Positions 1 through 5,951 of a DNA stretch of 9,488 nt are shown piece after piece (position 1 is the stretch's first letter; every line of letters starts with the position of its first letter). The DNA is from Kiritimatiellia bacterium. GTDB lineage: Bacteria > Verrucomicrobiota > Kiritimatiellia > RFP12 > UBA1067. A model generated the notes under the pieces. It saw nothing but the letters and a program-made list of their open reading frames with translations. It was not told the origin of the DNA and did no database searches. Made by a program: the position numbers and the translations under genes. The stretch spans positions 1 to 9,488 of the forward strand of contig JAGCPM010000009.1 of assembly GCA_017965685.1 (NCBI GenBank), given 5' to 3'.

Positions 1-1306
1 CAGATCTGGAATATCCACGCCTGTTTATGAAAAGGATGACCTGCTCGTGCCTCGCCAGACGTTCGCGTATCGCCTCGAGAAGACGTCCCGAGTAGATCGC
101 GCCGCCTCCGCCCTGCTCGCTCATATCCACAACGCTCACGTTGGGGACTGTCCCCATTCCGGCGCGGTGCTTAATCTCGGACAGGACGTATTTTCCCTTC
201 CGCACGTTCTCCCATGACTCAAGGGAAGGCGTCGCGGAACCAAGCACAACCCTCGCACCCTCTATCGCGGCTCGCATCACGGCGGCGTCCCGCGCGTTGT
301 ACCTCGGGTTGTCTTCCTGCTTGTAGCTCGTCTCGTGCTCCTCGTCCACTACGATTAGCGCAAGATCCTTCACCGGCGCGAAAACGGCGCTTCTAGGCCC
401 GACGACGACCCTGGCTTTGCCCGAGCGTATTCTGTGCCATTCGTCGTAGCGTTCGCCGTCCGAAAGAGCACTGTGGAGCACGGCGACCTTGTCACCAAGC
501 CGCGCGGCGAAGCGCTGCACGGTTTGCGGGGTTAGCGCGATTTCCGGAACCATGACAATTGCTCCGCCGCCCTTCTCGAGAGCCCTTGCTATCGCCTGAA
601 GATACACTTCGGTCTTTCCCGCGCCGGTGATGCCTTTCAGGAGAACCGGTTTGAAGGAAGTCTCTATTGTCTCCAGAGCCTTTGCCTGCTCGCCGTTCAA
701 AGCGAGCGGCTTTGTCGGCAGCACGCGCGAAAGATCTATCGCGATGCGCCGCCTCTGGCGCTCCTCTACCGTGACCGCGCCCTTCCCGGCCAAAGTCCTC
801 AATGTCGCCGGAGTGGTTGAAATCTCGTCGCAGAGCTGCGCCATCCATCCGCCGCCAAGGCGGACTATCTGATCGACGATCCATTTCTGGCGTGCGGTGA
901 GTTCCAGGCCTTCGCGAGATTCTGCGTTGGCGGCCTCTACGAAAAACTGGCGCTTCTCCCGCGCGCCGGGCCGCGTCACCGCCGCAGGAACAGCCGCCCT
1001 CAGAACGCTTTCGATGGGAGCCGCGAAATAGTCCGCGATGCTTCGCGCGAGCACGATCAGCTTTGCACTGAAAAACGGCGTCTCATCAACGATTGCGGAT
1101 ATGGGCTTGAGACTGTAGCCGCGACTTCCGCCGCCCGGCGATTCCCCCTCGCCGCCATCAAGTTCCACAACGAAGCCTCTCGCTTGGCGATGGCCGAAAG
1201 GTACGGAAAGAAGCTGGCCGACGGCCAGCTTCCCTTCCATCGCCGCAGGCACCGAATACTCGAAGAGCCTGTCAAGCGACAAATCTATCGCGATTTTCGC
1301 GATCAA
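1..1306 (-). CDS. priA: Primosomal protein N' (PriA replication-restart helicase), N-terminal 435 residues, C-terminus outside window
   Basis: PriA is a 3'-to-5' DNA helicase that recognises stalled forks and reloads the replicative helicase in the cytoplasm. The visible 435 residues are about 60% of the usual 730. The N-terminal 3'-end-binding domain opens IAIDLSLDRLFEYSVP. The helicase core shows Walker A GITGAGKT (K231, T232), the DEEH box (D321-H324) followed by ETSYKQEDNPRYNARD, the motif GSATPSLES, and at the window edge INRRGYSRS, just before where the zinc-binding cysteines should follow. The frame is intact throughout. The start is set by an in-frame TAA (the pseudopilin stop) six bases upstream; the first usable codon is TTG, giving MIAKIAIDL, which fits the family N-terminus. 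No clear ribosome-binding site precedes it, so translation probably depends on ribosomes finishing the pseudopilin. Identity is secure; the TTG start is inference. Confidence 0.96.
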   Translation of the reverse strand, partial: MIAKIAIDLSLDRLFEYSVPAAMEGKLAVGQLLSVPFGHRQARGFVVELDGGEGESPGGGSRGYSLKPISAIVDETPFFSAKLIVLARSIADYFAAPIESVLRAAVPAAVTRPGAREKRQFFVEAANAESREGLELTARQKWIVDQIVRLGGGWMAQLCDEISTTPATLRTLAGKGAVTVEERQRRRIAIDLSRVLPTKPLALNGEQAKALETIETSFKPVLLKGITGAGKTEVYLQAIARALEKGGGAIVMVPEIALTPQTVQRFAARLGDKVAVLHSALSDGERYDEWHRIRSGKARVVVGPRSAVFAPVKDLALIVVDEEHETSYKQEDNPRYNARDAAVMRAAIEGARVVLGSATPSLESWENVRKGKYVLSEIKHRAGMGTVPNVSVVDMSEQGGGGAIYSGRLLEAIRERLARHEQVILFINRRGYSRS

Positions 1307-1312
1307 ACGCTT

Positions 1313-2059
1313 TTACTTGCCTGGCCAGATGTAGTCGATGTCCTGGCTGAGGGCTATAGTCTGCTTCTCGTAGATGTCTTCGACCGTCGCGTAGCGGCCC
1401 TTGTAGACCGAAGCCGCGCCGCCCTTGTGGATAATCACGCACGCCTTGTTGCCGAAGGGCTGCGCAAACGTGGTGCCCATCTTGATGCGCGAGGTCTTGC
1501 CGTAGGTCTGGGTCTCGGAACCGCCCTGCGTGGCGAATTCGCTCTTGGCCGACTCCTCGACATTGCGCGAAACGAGCACGGGGATGATGTCGGGCATGTC
1601 GTCCGTGATGTCTGTCGCGACCGCCCATGCGACACAGCCCTTGAGCGACTTCTGTCCCTTGTACGCGGGAACGCCGGAGCCGGAGACGAACTTGATGTCG
1701 ACCTCGACGTAAGGAACCCAGTCGTCGGCTTTGCCGTAGTTCTTCATGTCGAAGAGTTCGTCAAAGTAGTCGTCGGCGACGGAGAACGTCTTGTCGGCGA
1801 TATCCTCGGAACCCGAAGAGCTGGACTCGGAAGAGGATTTAGACTTGGGCCACACGTTCTCGCGGCCGTGGGTGACGCGATCGGCGTTCGCCTGGATGAT
1901 GCCCGTAAACAGGTTCTTTCCGTTGATCGACATTGCAGTCGTGTTGGCTGAAAGCATCGCCGACGAAATCGCCGGGAAGAGTGCTCCCATCAGAATGCCG
2001 AGGATGCCGATTACGACGAGCAACTCGACGAGCGTGAAACCTTTGGCCGTTTTGTTCAT
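1313..2059 (-). CDS. Type II/IV pseudopilin-like protein with prepilin N-terminal cleavage/methylation motif
   Basis: A 248-residue prepilin-like protein. The N-terminus MNKTAKG|FTLVELLVVIGILGILMG is a class III signal: short basic leader, prepilin peptidase site after G7, Glu at mature position 5 (E12), then a hydrophobic helix to about residue 35 that would anchor it in the inner membrane and a pilus or pseudopilus. A Ser/Glu-rich stretch (about 73-86) follows, and the C-terminal two thirds is a soluble domain I cannot match to a named fold. Such single pseudopilins are common in Lentisphaerota/Kiritimatiellota genomes (family knowledge). The start at 2059 is chosen because AAGGA lies 8 bases upstream and the signal begins there; an upstream in-frame start at 2119 would run into pgsA and bury the signal. 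priA follows after six bases. No assembly ATPase or prepilin peptidase gene is nearby, so its machine is elsewhere. Substrate and exact role are unknown. Confidence 0.9.
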   Translation of the reverse strand: MNKTAKGFTLVELLVVIGILGILMGALFPAISSAMLSANTTAMSINGKNLFTGIIQANADRVTHGRENVWPKSKSSSESSSSGSEDIADKTFSVADDYFDELFDMKNYGKADDWVPYVEVDIKFVSGSGVPAYKGQKSLKGCVAWAVATDITDDMPDIIPVLVSRNVEESAKSEFATQGGSETQTYGKTSRIKMGTTFAQPFGNKACVIIHKGGAASVYKGRYATVEDIYEKQTIALSQDIDYIWPGK

Positions 2060-2067
2060 TTGTTTTT

Positions 2068-2072
2068 TCCTT
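2068..2072 (-). promoter_or_regulatory. Ribosome-binding site that fixes the pseudopilin start
   Basis: AAGGA on the minus strand, 8 bases before the ATG at 2059, inside a very A-rich leader. It supports the ATG at 2059 over the upstream start at 2119. Confidence 0.75.
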
Positions 2073-2090
2073 TTTGGGTTTGTGTTGTGT

Positions 2091-2119
2091 AGTATCTCAA
2101 ATTTTCGCGTCGAATTCAA
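2091..2119 (-). promoter_or_regulatory. Candidate sigma70-type promoter for pseudopilin-priA
   Basis: TTGAAT (2114-2119) and GATACT (2091-2096) are separated by 17 bases, placing a start point near 2084 and giving a leader of about 25 bases. The -35 box lies inside the last codons of the phosphatidyltransferase gene and the -10 box lies just after its stop. Each box matches consensus at four of six positions, so this is weaker than the other promoters in the window. Some readthrough from the zinc-ribbon/pgsA unit is also possible because no terminator is visible between them. Confidence 0.5.
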
Positions 2120-2741
2120 GTGCTTTTTTTATGCAGGGCGTATAAACCTTTGTGTAGGAGAAGAAGCTCGTAAGGTTGATGAATGACATCACGGCCTCTG
2201 CAACATAGCATGCGCAAAGCCACGCGAAAGAGAATCCGGCCCAGTCTTCCGGCAGCAGGCGGTGCATCGAAACGTACCCGTAGACGAACCCCGCAGTCGG
2301 GAACGACAAAGCCGTCCGGACCTTTCCGAGCCACATCGCGGCGACGTCCGCGCCGTACATGGCACCCAGCGAGCGCATGAACGTTACCCACAAATCGCGC
2401 AGGATATACAGGATCGAGAAAAAGAGAAGCGCTATGGAATGGACATCGTTCTCCGTCTGGTGCGCGGCGAGCCACGTGAGCGCGGGGAAAGTGATTACGT
2501 AGAACACCTTGTCCATGAGCGGATCGGCCATCTTGCCGAGGCTCGTCACCACATGCCAGCGCCTTGCGAGCCACCCGTCGAAGAGGTCGGATATCCCGGC
2601 GAGGAACATGAAGAAGAGCGCCCACACTGCAAGGGTGAAGCCGCCCCTGTATTCCTGCACCACCGCTATCGCGAACCATATCGCGATAAGCGGCACGCGC
2701 GAAAAAGTGAGCGCGTTGACTATGGCAGCCTTCGTCTTCAC
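2097..2741 (-). CDS. pgsA: CDP-alcohol phosphatidyltransferase, probably phosphatidylglycerophosphate synthase (PgsA-like)
   Basis: A 214-residue inner-membrane enzyme that transfers a phosphatidyl group from CDP-diacylglycerol to an alcohol. The family signature is complete: D52-L-F-D55-G56-W-L-A59-R60, then G69, D73 and D77, the spacing D-x2-D-G-x2-A-R-x8-G-x3-D-x3-D whose four Asp hold the catalytic metals. Several hydrophobic helices follow (about 14-29, 35-50, 79-93, 101-115, 148-160, 170-190). R115-D, R123 and G139-K-V-R-T resemble the REx-R-GKxKT pattern of PgsA more than of phosphatidylserine synthase, so glycerol-3-phosphate is the likely acceptor; the acceptor is inference. The start is GTG at 2741, five bases after GGAG and overlapping the stop of the upstream zinc-ribbon gene in a GTGA junction, so the two are translationally coupled. 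A longer in-frame reading from 2963 is Arg/Gly-rich out-of-frame sequence of that neighbour and was not used. Confidence 0.88.
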   Translation of the reverse strand: MKTKAAIVNALTFSRVPLIAIWFAIAVVQEYRGGFTLAVWALFFMFLAGISDLFDGWLARRWHVVTSLGKMADPLMDKVFYVITFPALTWLAAHQTENDVHSIALLFFSILYILRDLWVTFMRSLGAMYGADVAAMWLGKVRTALSFPTAGFVYGYVSMHRLLPEDWAGFSFAWLCACYVAEAVMSFINLTSFFSYTKVYTPCIKKALEFDAKI

Positions 2742-3067
2742 TTGCGCTCCAGTGCTTTCTCCATCACGTCGGCCATCACGCTCAGCGTCTCGCGCATCTG
2801 CGTGAGGGTTGTCCTGAGGGACGCGATTTCCTGCTCGGCCTTCTGGAAGTTGCGGCGCGTGGCGAAAAGCTGCTGGAGTATCTCGCCCTGGTTGAGGTCG
2901 AGGTCGTTGAGCTGCATCCCGTCCGGAATCGGCACAAGAATCTGCTCGCCGCAGCCGCCGCAATTGATGGGCAGTCCCGCTCCGCGATAGTCAATGACCA
3001 GATTCTTGCCGCAGTGCGGGCAATCGAACACTATGTCGGTGTCGCGTATCTCGGTTTCTTCTGCCAT
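2738..3067 (-). CDS. Small zinc-ribbon and coiled-coil protein of unknown function
   Basis: A 109-residue soluble protein. Residues 14-40 form a zinc ribbon with two CxxC knuckles, C16-P-H-C19-G and C36-G-G-C39-G, 16 residues apart. A linker with many Asp and Leu follows, and about residues 58-109 are heptad-like and charged (EILQQLFATRRNFQKAEQEIASLRTTLTQM...), so a coiled-coil dimer is likely. There is no signal peptide or membrane helix. I do not recognise a named family. The ATG at 3067 has AAGGAG eight bases upstream and a near-consensus promoter before it. Its last codons overlap the GTG of the PgsA-like gene, so equal expression with a phospholipid synthase is built in; it may act as a partner or regulator of that enzyme, but this is inference from position only. 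Confidence 0.85.
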   Translation of the reverse strand: MAEETEIRDTDIVFDCPHCGKNLVIDYRGAGLPINCGGCGEQILVPIPDGMQLNDLDLNQGEILQQLFATRRNFQKAEQEIASLRTTLTQMRETLSVMADVMEKALERK

Positions 3068-3106
3068 GACGGTTTCTCCTTGGGCGTTATTATTCTTGAT
3101 GTTGCT

Positions 3107-3136
3107 AGTATACTACATTACGCCTTCGCCTGTCAA
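3107..3136 (-). promoter_or_regulatory. Strong sigma70-type promoter for the zinc-ribbon/pgsA operon
   Basis: A perfect TTGACA (3131-3136) and TATACT (3107-3112) separated by 18 bases. Transcription should start near 3100, giving a leader of about 33 bases that carries AAGGAG (3076-3081) eight bases before the ATG. The -10 box sits inside a 10-bp perfect palindrome (3106-3115), which may be chance. The promoter lies in the 83-bp gap after the GH16 gene; I see no convincing intrinsic terminator in that gap. Confidence 0.8.
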
Positions 3137-3150
3137 GTGCCTTGGCGGCG

Positions 3151-4017
3151 CTATTTGCCCGCCTTGCGGTTGGGAGACGTAAATTCGCTTATGCGCTCCT
3201 TGCCGCGCGAGAGCTGGTAGAACTTGACCCAATCGACTTGCATTTCCGCCGGGAGCGTCGATTCGTCCACCGCACCGACCCATGCGCCGCCAAGCTGCAT
3301 GTCAAGCATTATGTAGAAAGGAGCATCAAACGGCCACTGCCCTTCAGCTTCCGCGCCGGCCTTCTTCGCGTAGGTGTGGGTGGCCTTGCCGTTGACGCGC
3401 CAAACCAGTTTCTCCGGCGTCCACTCCAGCGCATAGATGTTCCAGCCGTCGGGCTTTATGTCGGCGTTGTTGGTTCGCGGCGGATCGTTCGGATGCCCCT
3501 GCGTCCATGCGCTATGGATCGTCTGGTAGACGAAGGCGTCGTTGTTGAGGTGCTCGAAGATGTCGATTTCGCCGTCTGCCGGCCAGCCGTTTGGCGAGTT
3601 TTGGGGCATCATCCAAAACGCGGGCCAAGCGCCCTTCGCGCCCTTGAACTTTATGCGTGCCTCGACCTTGCCGTATTTCATGTTGAACATGTCCTGGGTG
3701 GTAATACCGCCTGTGAGATACGGGCGCGGGTCGCTCTCAAGATCGTTGTTCTTGATGCCCTTCAGGATCAGGATGCCGCCCTTCACTTCCGAAAGATAGG
3801 GACGCGGCGACATGTGCTTTATCCAGTCCGAGTTGCTCCATGAAGGCTTCTCCATGCGCTTCCAGATTTTCGGATTGGGCTCTGCGCCGTCGAAGTTCTC
3901 GGTGAATTTCAACTTGAACTCGGACGCCTTCGGCGGTGCGCCCGCGACGCTCGCCGCGACAATCGCCGCGGCTACGGCGGCAATCGCAAAACGCAAATGT
4001 CTCATGCGGTTATTCAA
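3151..4017 (-). CDS. Secreted GH16 glycoside hydrolase, probably an endo-beta-glucanase (laminarinase-like)
   Basis: A 288-residue exported enzyme of glycoside hydrolase family 16, retaining beta-glycanases that cut beta-1,3 or mixed-linkage glucans and some galactans. Residues 5-27 form a Sec signal peptide (basic MRHLRF, a long Ala/Val core, AGA before the likely cut after A27). The jelly-roll domain fills about 33-269. The active-site strand is GEIDIFEH: nucleophile E150, D152 and acid/base E155, in the ExDxxE spacing of laminarinase-type members. Other family marks are GKVEARIK, WPAFWMMP, IYALEWTP and a terminal VDWVKFYQ strand. The start is the TTG at 4017 because AAGGAG sits five bases before it; an ATG four codons on (4005) is 17 bases from that site. 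A longer reading to 4038 would place this site inside the gene. There is no carbohydrate-binding module or anchor. Substrate is not decided by sequence; the mature protein is probably periplasmic or secreted. Confidence 0.92.
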   Translation of the reverse strand: MNNRMRHLRFAIAAVAAAIVAASVAGAPPKASEFKLKFTENFDGAEPNPKIWKRMEKPSWSNSDWIKHMSPRPYLSEVKGGILILKGIKNNDLESDPRPYLTGGITTQDMFNMKYGKVEARIKFKGAKGAWPAFWMMPQNSPNGWPADGEIDIFEHLNNDAFVYQTIHSAWTQGHPNDPPRTNNADIKPDGWNIYALEWTPEKLVWRVNGKATHTYAKKAGAEAEGQWPFDAPFYIMLDMQLGGAWVGAVDESTLPAEMQVDWVKFYQLSRGKERISEFTSPNRKAGK

Positions 4018-4022
4018 GATCG

Positions 4023-4028
4023 CTCCTT
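4023..4028 (-). promoter_or_regulatory. Ribosome-binding site deciding the TTG start of the GH16 gene
   Basis: AAGGAG on the minus strand is five bases before TTG at 4017 and 17 bases before the ATG at 4005. The spacing favours TTG as the main start, giving MNNRMRHLRF as the signal-peptide N-terminus. Confidence 0.7.
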
Positions 4029-4083
4029 CTTGCGCCAACTCTCACGCGGTAGAAATTGTGCGGGCCGTGTCTACACCCCTCTG

Positions 4084-4097
4084 TTTAACGCGTTAAA
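4084..4097 (-). promoter_or_regulatory. Perfect 14-bp palindrome, candidate repressor operator of the GH16 gene
   Basis: TTTAACGCGTTAAA is a perfect palindrome centred on a CG step, the layout common to LacI-family operators (family knowledge). It lies immediately downstream of the predicted start point (near 4101) of the GH16 promoter, where a bound repressor would block transcription. No regulator gene is in the window and the operator role is inference. No second copy was noticed elsewhere in the window. Confidence 0.55.
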
Positions 4098-4107
4098 GGC
4101 AATTGGT

Positions 4108-4137
4108 ATTATATCAAATCGGCCCCGCTCCCGTCAA
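4108..4137 (-). promoter_or_regulatory. Strong sigma70-type promoter for the GH16 gene, embedded in the 3' end of bioWF
   Basis: TTGACG (4132-4137) and a perfect TATAAT (4108-4113) are separated by 18 bases. The -35 box lies within bioWF codons and the -10 box contains the bioWF stop codon (TAA at 4109-4111). Transcription should start near 4101, giving a leader of about 84 bases with the palindrome at its head and the ribosome-binding site at its end. Confidence 0.78.
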
Positions 4138-5941
4138 TCGCCGCGTTGATCGCCCGGCGCGCGAAAGATATCTCTTCGATCGTATGGTTCGCGCTCAATG
4201 CAACGCGAAGCCGCGCCGCGCCCTTGGCGACGGTCGGGTAGCGTATCGCCGGCACGAGCACTCCGCGCCTTTCGAGCGCCTTGGAAATCTCCACAGCTTT
4301 GCGCTCGTCGCCGATCGGCACAGGTATTATGGCCGACTCCCCTTCGCCGCCGAACGCGCGCACGTTCGCGCGAAGCCGCGTCACAAGCTCCGGCTCCGAC
4401 TCGATTATCCCCAGTGCCGCATCCGCCGCCGCGACGCTCGCTGGATTCGGCGCGGTGTTGAATATGAACGGACGCGACTTCTGCCGCAGATACTCTACTA
4501 TGTCGCGTTTTGCGGCTATGTATCCGCCCGAAGAGCCAAGCGCCTTGGAAAGCGTTCCCATAGACAAGTCTGGATGTCCGCACCCGAAATGCTCCGAAAG
4601 TCCGTGTCCGGTCTTGCCCACCACTCCTGTCGCGTGCGCCTCGTCCACCATCGAAAACGCTCCATGCCTTTCGCAAATTTCCAGGAATCGCGGCAAGTCC
4701 AGCATGTCGCCGTCCATCGAAAATACGCCATCCGATATCACGAGTATGCGCCGCGCGCCCTTCACTGCGCCGAGCATGTCCTCAAGCGCCGCCATGTCGA
4801 GATGCGGATAGACTAGTATCTCCGCACCGCTGAGCCGGCAGCCGTCGATTATCGAGGCGTGGTTCAATTCGTCGGAAAGTATCACGTCGCCCTTCCCTGC
4901 AATGGCCGTTATCGCGCCGACGTTCGCCATGTAGCCCGCAGAAAAGACTATCGCGTCCTCAGCACCCTTGAACCGGGCGAGATGCCGCTCGAGTGCTAGA
5001 TGCGGCGGTAGTGTTCCCGTCACCAGACGCGATGCGCCGGACCCCGCCCCGAATTCCATCGCCGCCCTCGCCGCCGCCTCCTTTACGCGCACGTCTTGCG
5101 CAAGACCGAGATAGTCGTTGGACGCGAACGATACCGCCCCAGCGACGCGGCAGCGCATTTCGCGCCTGAGTCCCGCCGTCTCTATCGCCGCGAGTTCCCC
5201 CGCCAGATCCTTCTCCCGCACTTGCCCTTCCTCGCGATCCACTATTACCGGCGTCTCTTCAAGGTAACGTATCGTCTCGCCCGCAGCCTCCCGCCTTCCG
5301 CGATAGAAGAATATCCTGCCGCCGAGAGCCTCGCCCTTCTCCTTGAGGTTTGTCAGGCGGTGGTAGACGCCCTTCACCGCAACATAGCCCGTCGTGTAGC
5401 CGGGGTCGTCCGAGACGCAAAGCTCCGCCACAATCCCCGGCGCGGAAAGGACCTTGCTCGCGAGCGTGAGCGCCTCCGCGAAGTGGTTTTTCACATCCGC
5501 CCTCGGACTCGGATCGCCATCCATCTCCGTCGCCCTCACGCCGCGCGCGCGGTCGGGCTCGAGTCGCTCGAGAGTATCGGCGTCGACAAGCATCGCTCCG
5601 CGCATCGAATACGTCTCCCGGAAGAGCTCACGCACTCTCGTCGGGCGCGGCACTCCTGCCGTTGCGAGGAGCTCCTCCGCCTTCTCCCACGCTTGCGCGA
5701 CACTCGCCGTCTCGTGCGCGGAGACCTTGAGAGCCTTTATGCGAAGCACGTCCTTTATCGCGGCGACTTTGAGGTTTATCGAGTCGGGAGTTCCGCGTTC
5801 GTGGCCGAGCGCTCTTTTGGCCAGGGCCGAAAGCGTAGCCGCGATGCGCGATTGAGGAACTATCCTCTCCGCGCCGGATACGTGCAAGCCGCCCTTGGCG
5901 GCGCGCATCTTCACGCTGTACGTATCGCCATTGGATTTCAT
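4109..5941 (-). CDS. bioWF: Bifunctional BioW-BioF fusion: pimeloyl-CoA synthetase / 8-amino-7-oxononanoate synthase
   Basis: A 610-residue fusion of two successive biotin enzymes. Residues 1-240 are BioW (6-carboxyhexanoate-CoA ligase), which makes pimeloyl-CoA from pimelate, CoA and ATP: YSVKMRAAKGGLHVSGAERIV (8-28), MRGAMLVD (113-120), RGVRATEMD, and ALTLASKVLSAPGIVAELCVSDDPGYTTGYVA (157-188). Residues 245-610 are BioF, a PLP enzyme that condenses pimeloyl-CoA with L-alanine: FASNDYLGL (272-280), GAGSGASRLVTGT (298-310), DELNHAS, DEAH (D433, H436), PLP lysine K466 in GTLSKALGSSGGY, and VLVPAIRYPTVAKGAARLRVALSANHT near the end. Both halves look complete. The ATG at 5941 is chosen because BioW proteins begin just before YSVxMRA; a TTG at 5989 overlaps the upstream gene. 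Only 10 bases separate it from the LptF/LptG-type permease, so they share a transcript. No other bio gene is in the window. Confidence 0.94.
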   Translation of the reverse strand: MKSNGDTYSVKMRAAKGGLHVSGAERIVPQSRIAATLSALAKRALGHERGTPDSINLKVAAIKDVLRIKALKVSAHETASVAQAWEKAEELLATAGVPRPTRVRELFRETYSMRGAMLVDADTLERLEPDRARGVRATEMDGDPSPRADVKNHFAEALTLASKVLSAPGIVAELCVSDDPGYTTGYVAVKGVYHRLTNLKEKGEALGGRIFFYRGRREAAGETIRYLEETPVIVDREEGQVREKDLAGELAAIETAGLRREMRCRVAGAVSFASNDYLGLAQDVRVKEAAARAAMEFGAGSGASRLVTGTLPPHLALERHLARFKGAEDAIVFSAGYMANVGAITAIAGKGDVILSDELNHASIIDGCRLSGAEILVYPHLDMAALEDMLGAVKGARRILVISDGVFSMDGDMLDLPRFLEICERHGAFSMVDEAHATGVVGKTGHGLSEHFGCGHPDLSMGTLSKALGSSGGYIAAKRDIVEYLRQKSRPFIFNTAPNPASVAAADAALGIIESEPELVTRLRANVRAFGGEGESAIIPVPIGDERKAVEISKALERRGVLVPAIRYPTVAKGAARLRVALSANHTIEEISFARRAINAAIDGSGADLI

Positions 5942-5951
5942 CGCGCGGGAA

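Noticed and set aside
1184..2186. Plus-strand frames of 255 and 131 codons opposite priA and the pseudopilin
   Set aside because: They mirror the codons of the minus-strand genes, show no family motifs and have no promoter or ribosome-binding site.
2741..2963. N-terminal extension of the PgsA-like gene to 2963
   Set aside because: The extra 74 residues are Arg/Gly/Asp-rich, overlap the zinc-ribbon gene out of frame, and the GTG at 2741 has a proper ribosome-binding site and fits the family N-terminus.
3106..3115. Palindrome TAGTATACTA as a regulator site
   Set aside because: It coincides with the -10 box, whose TATA core is self-complementary, so chance explains it; noted only within the promoter entry.
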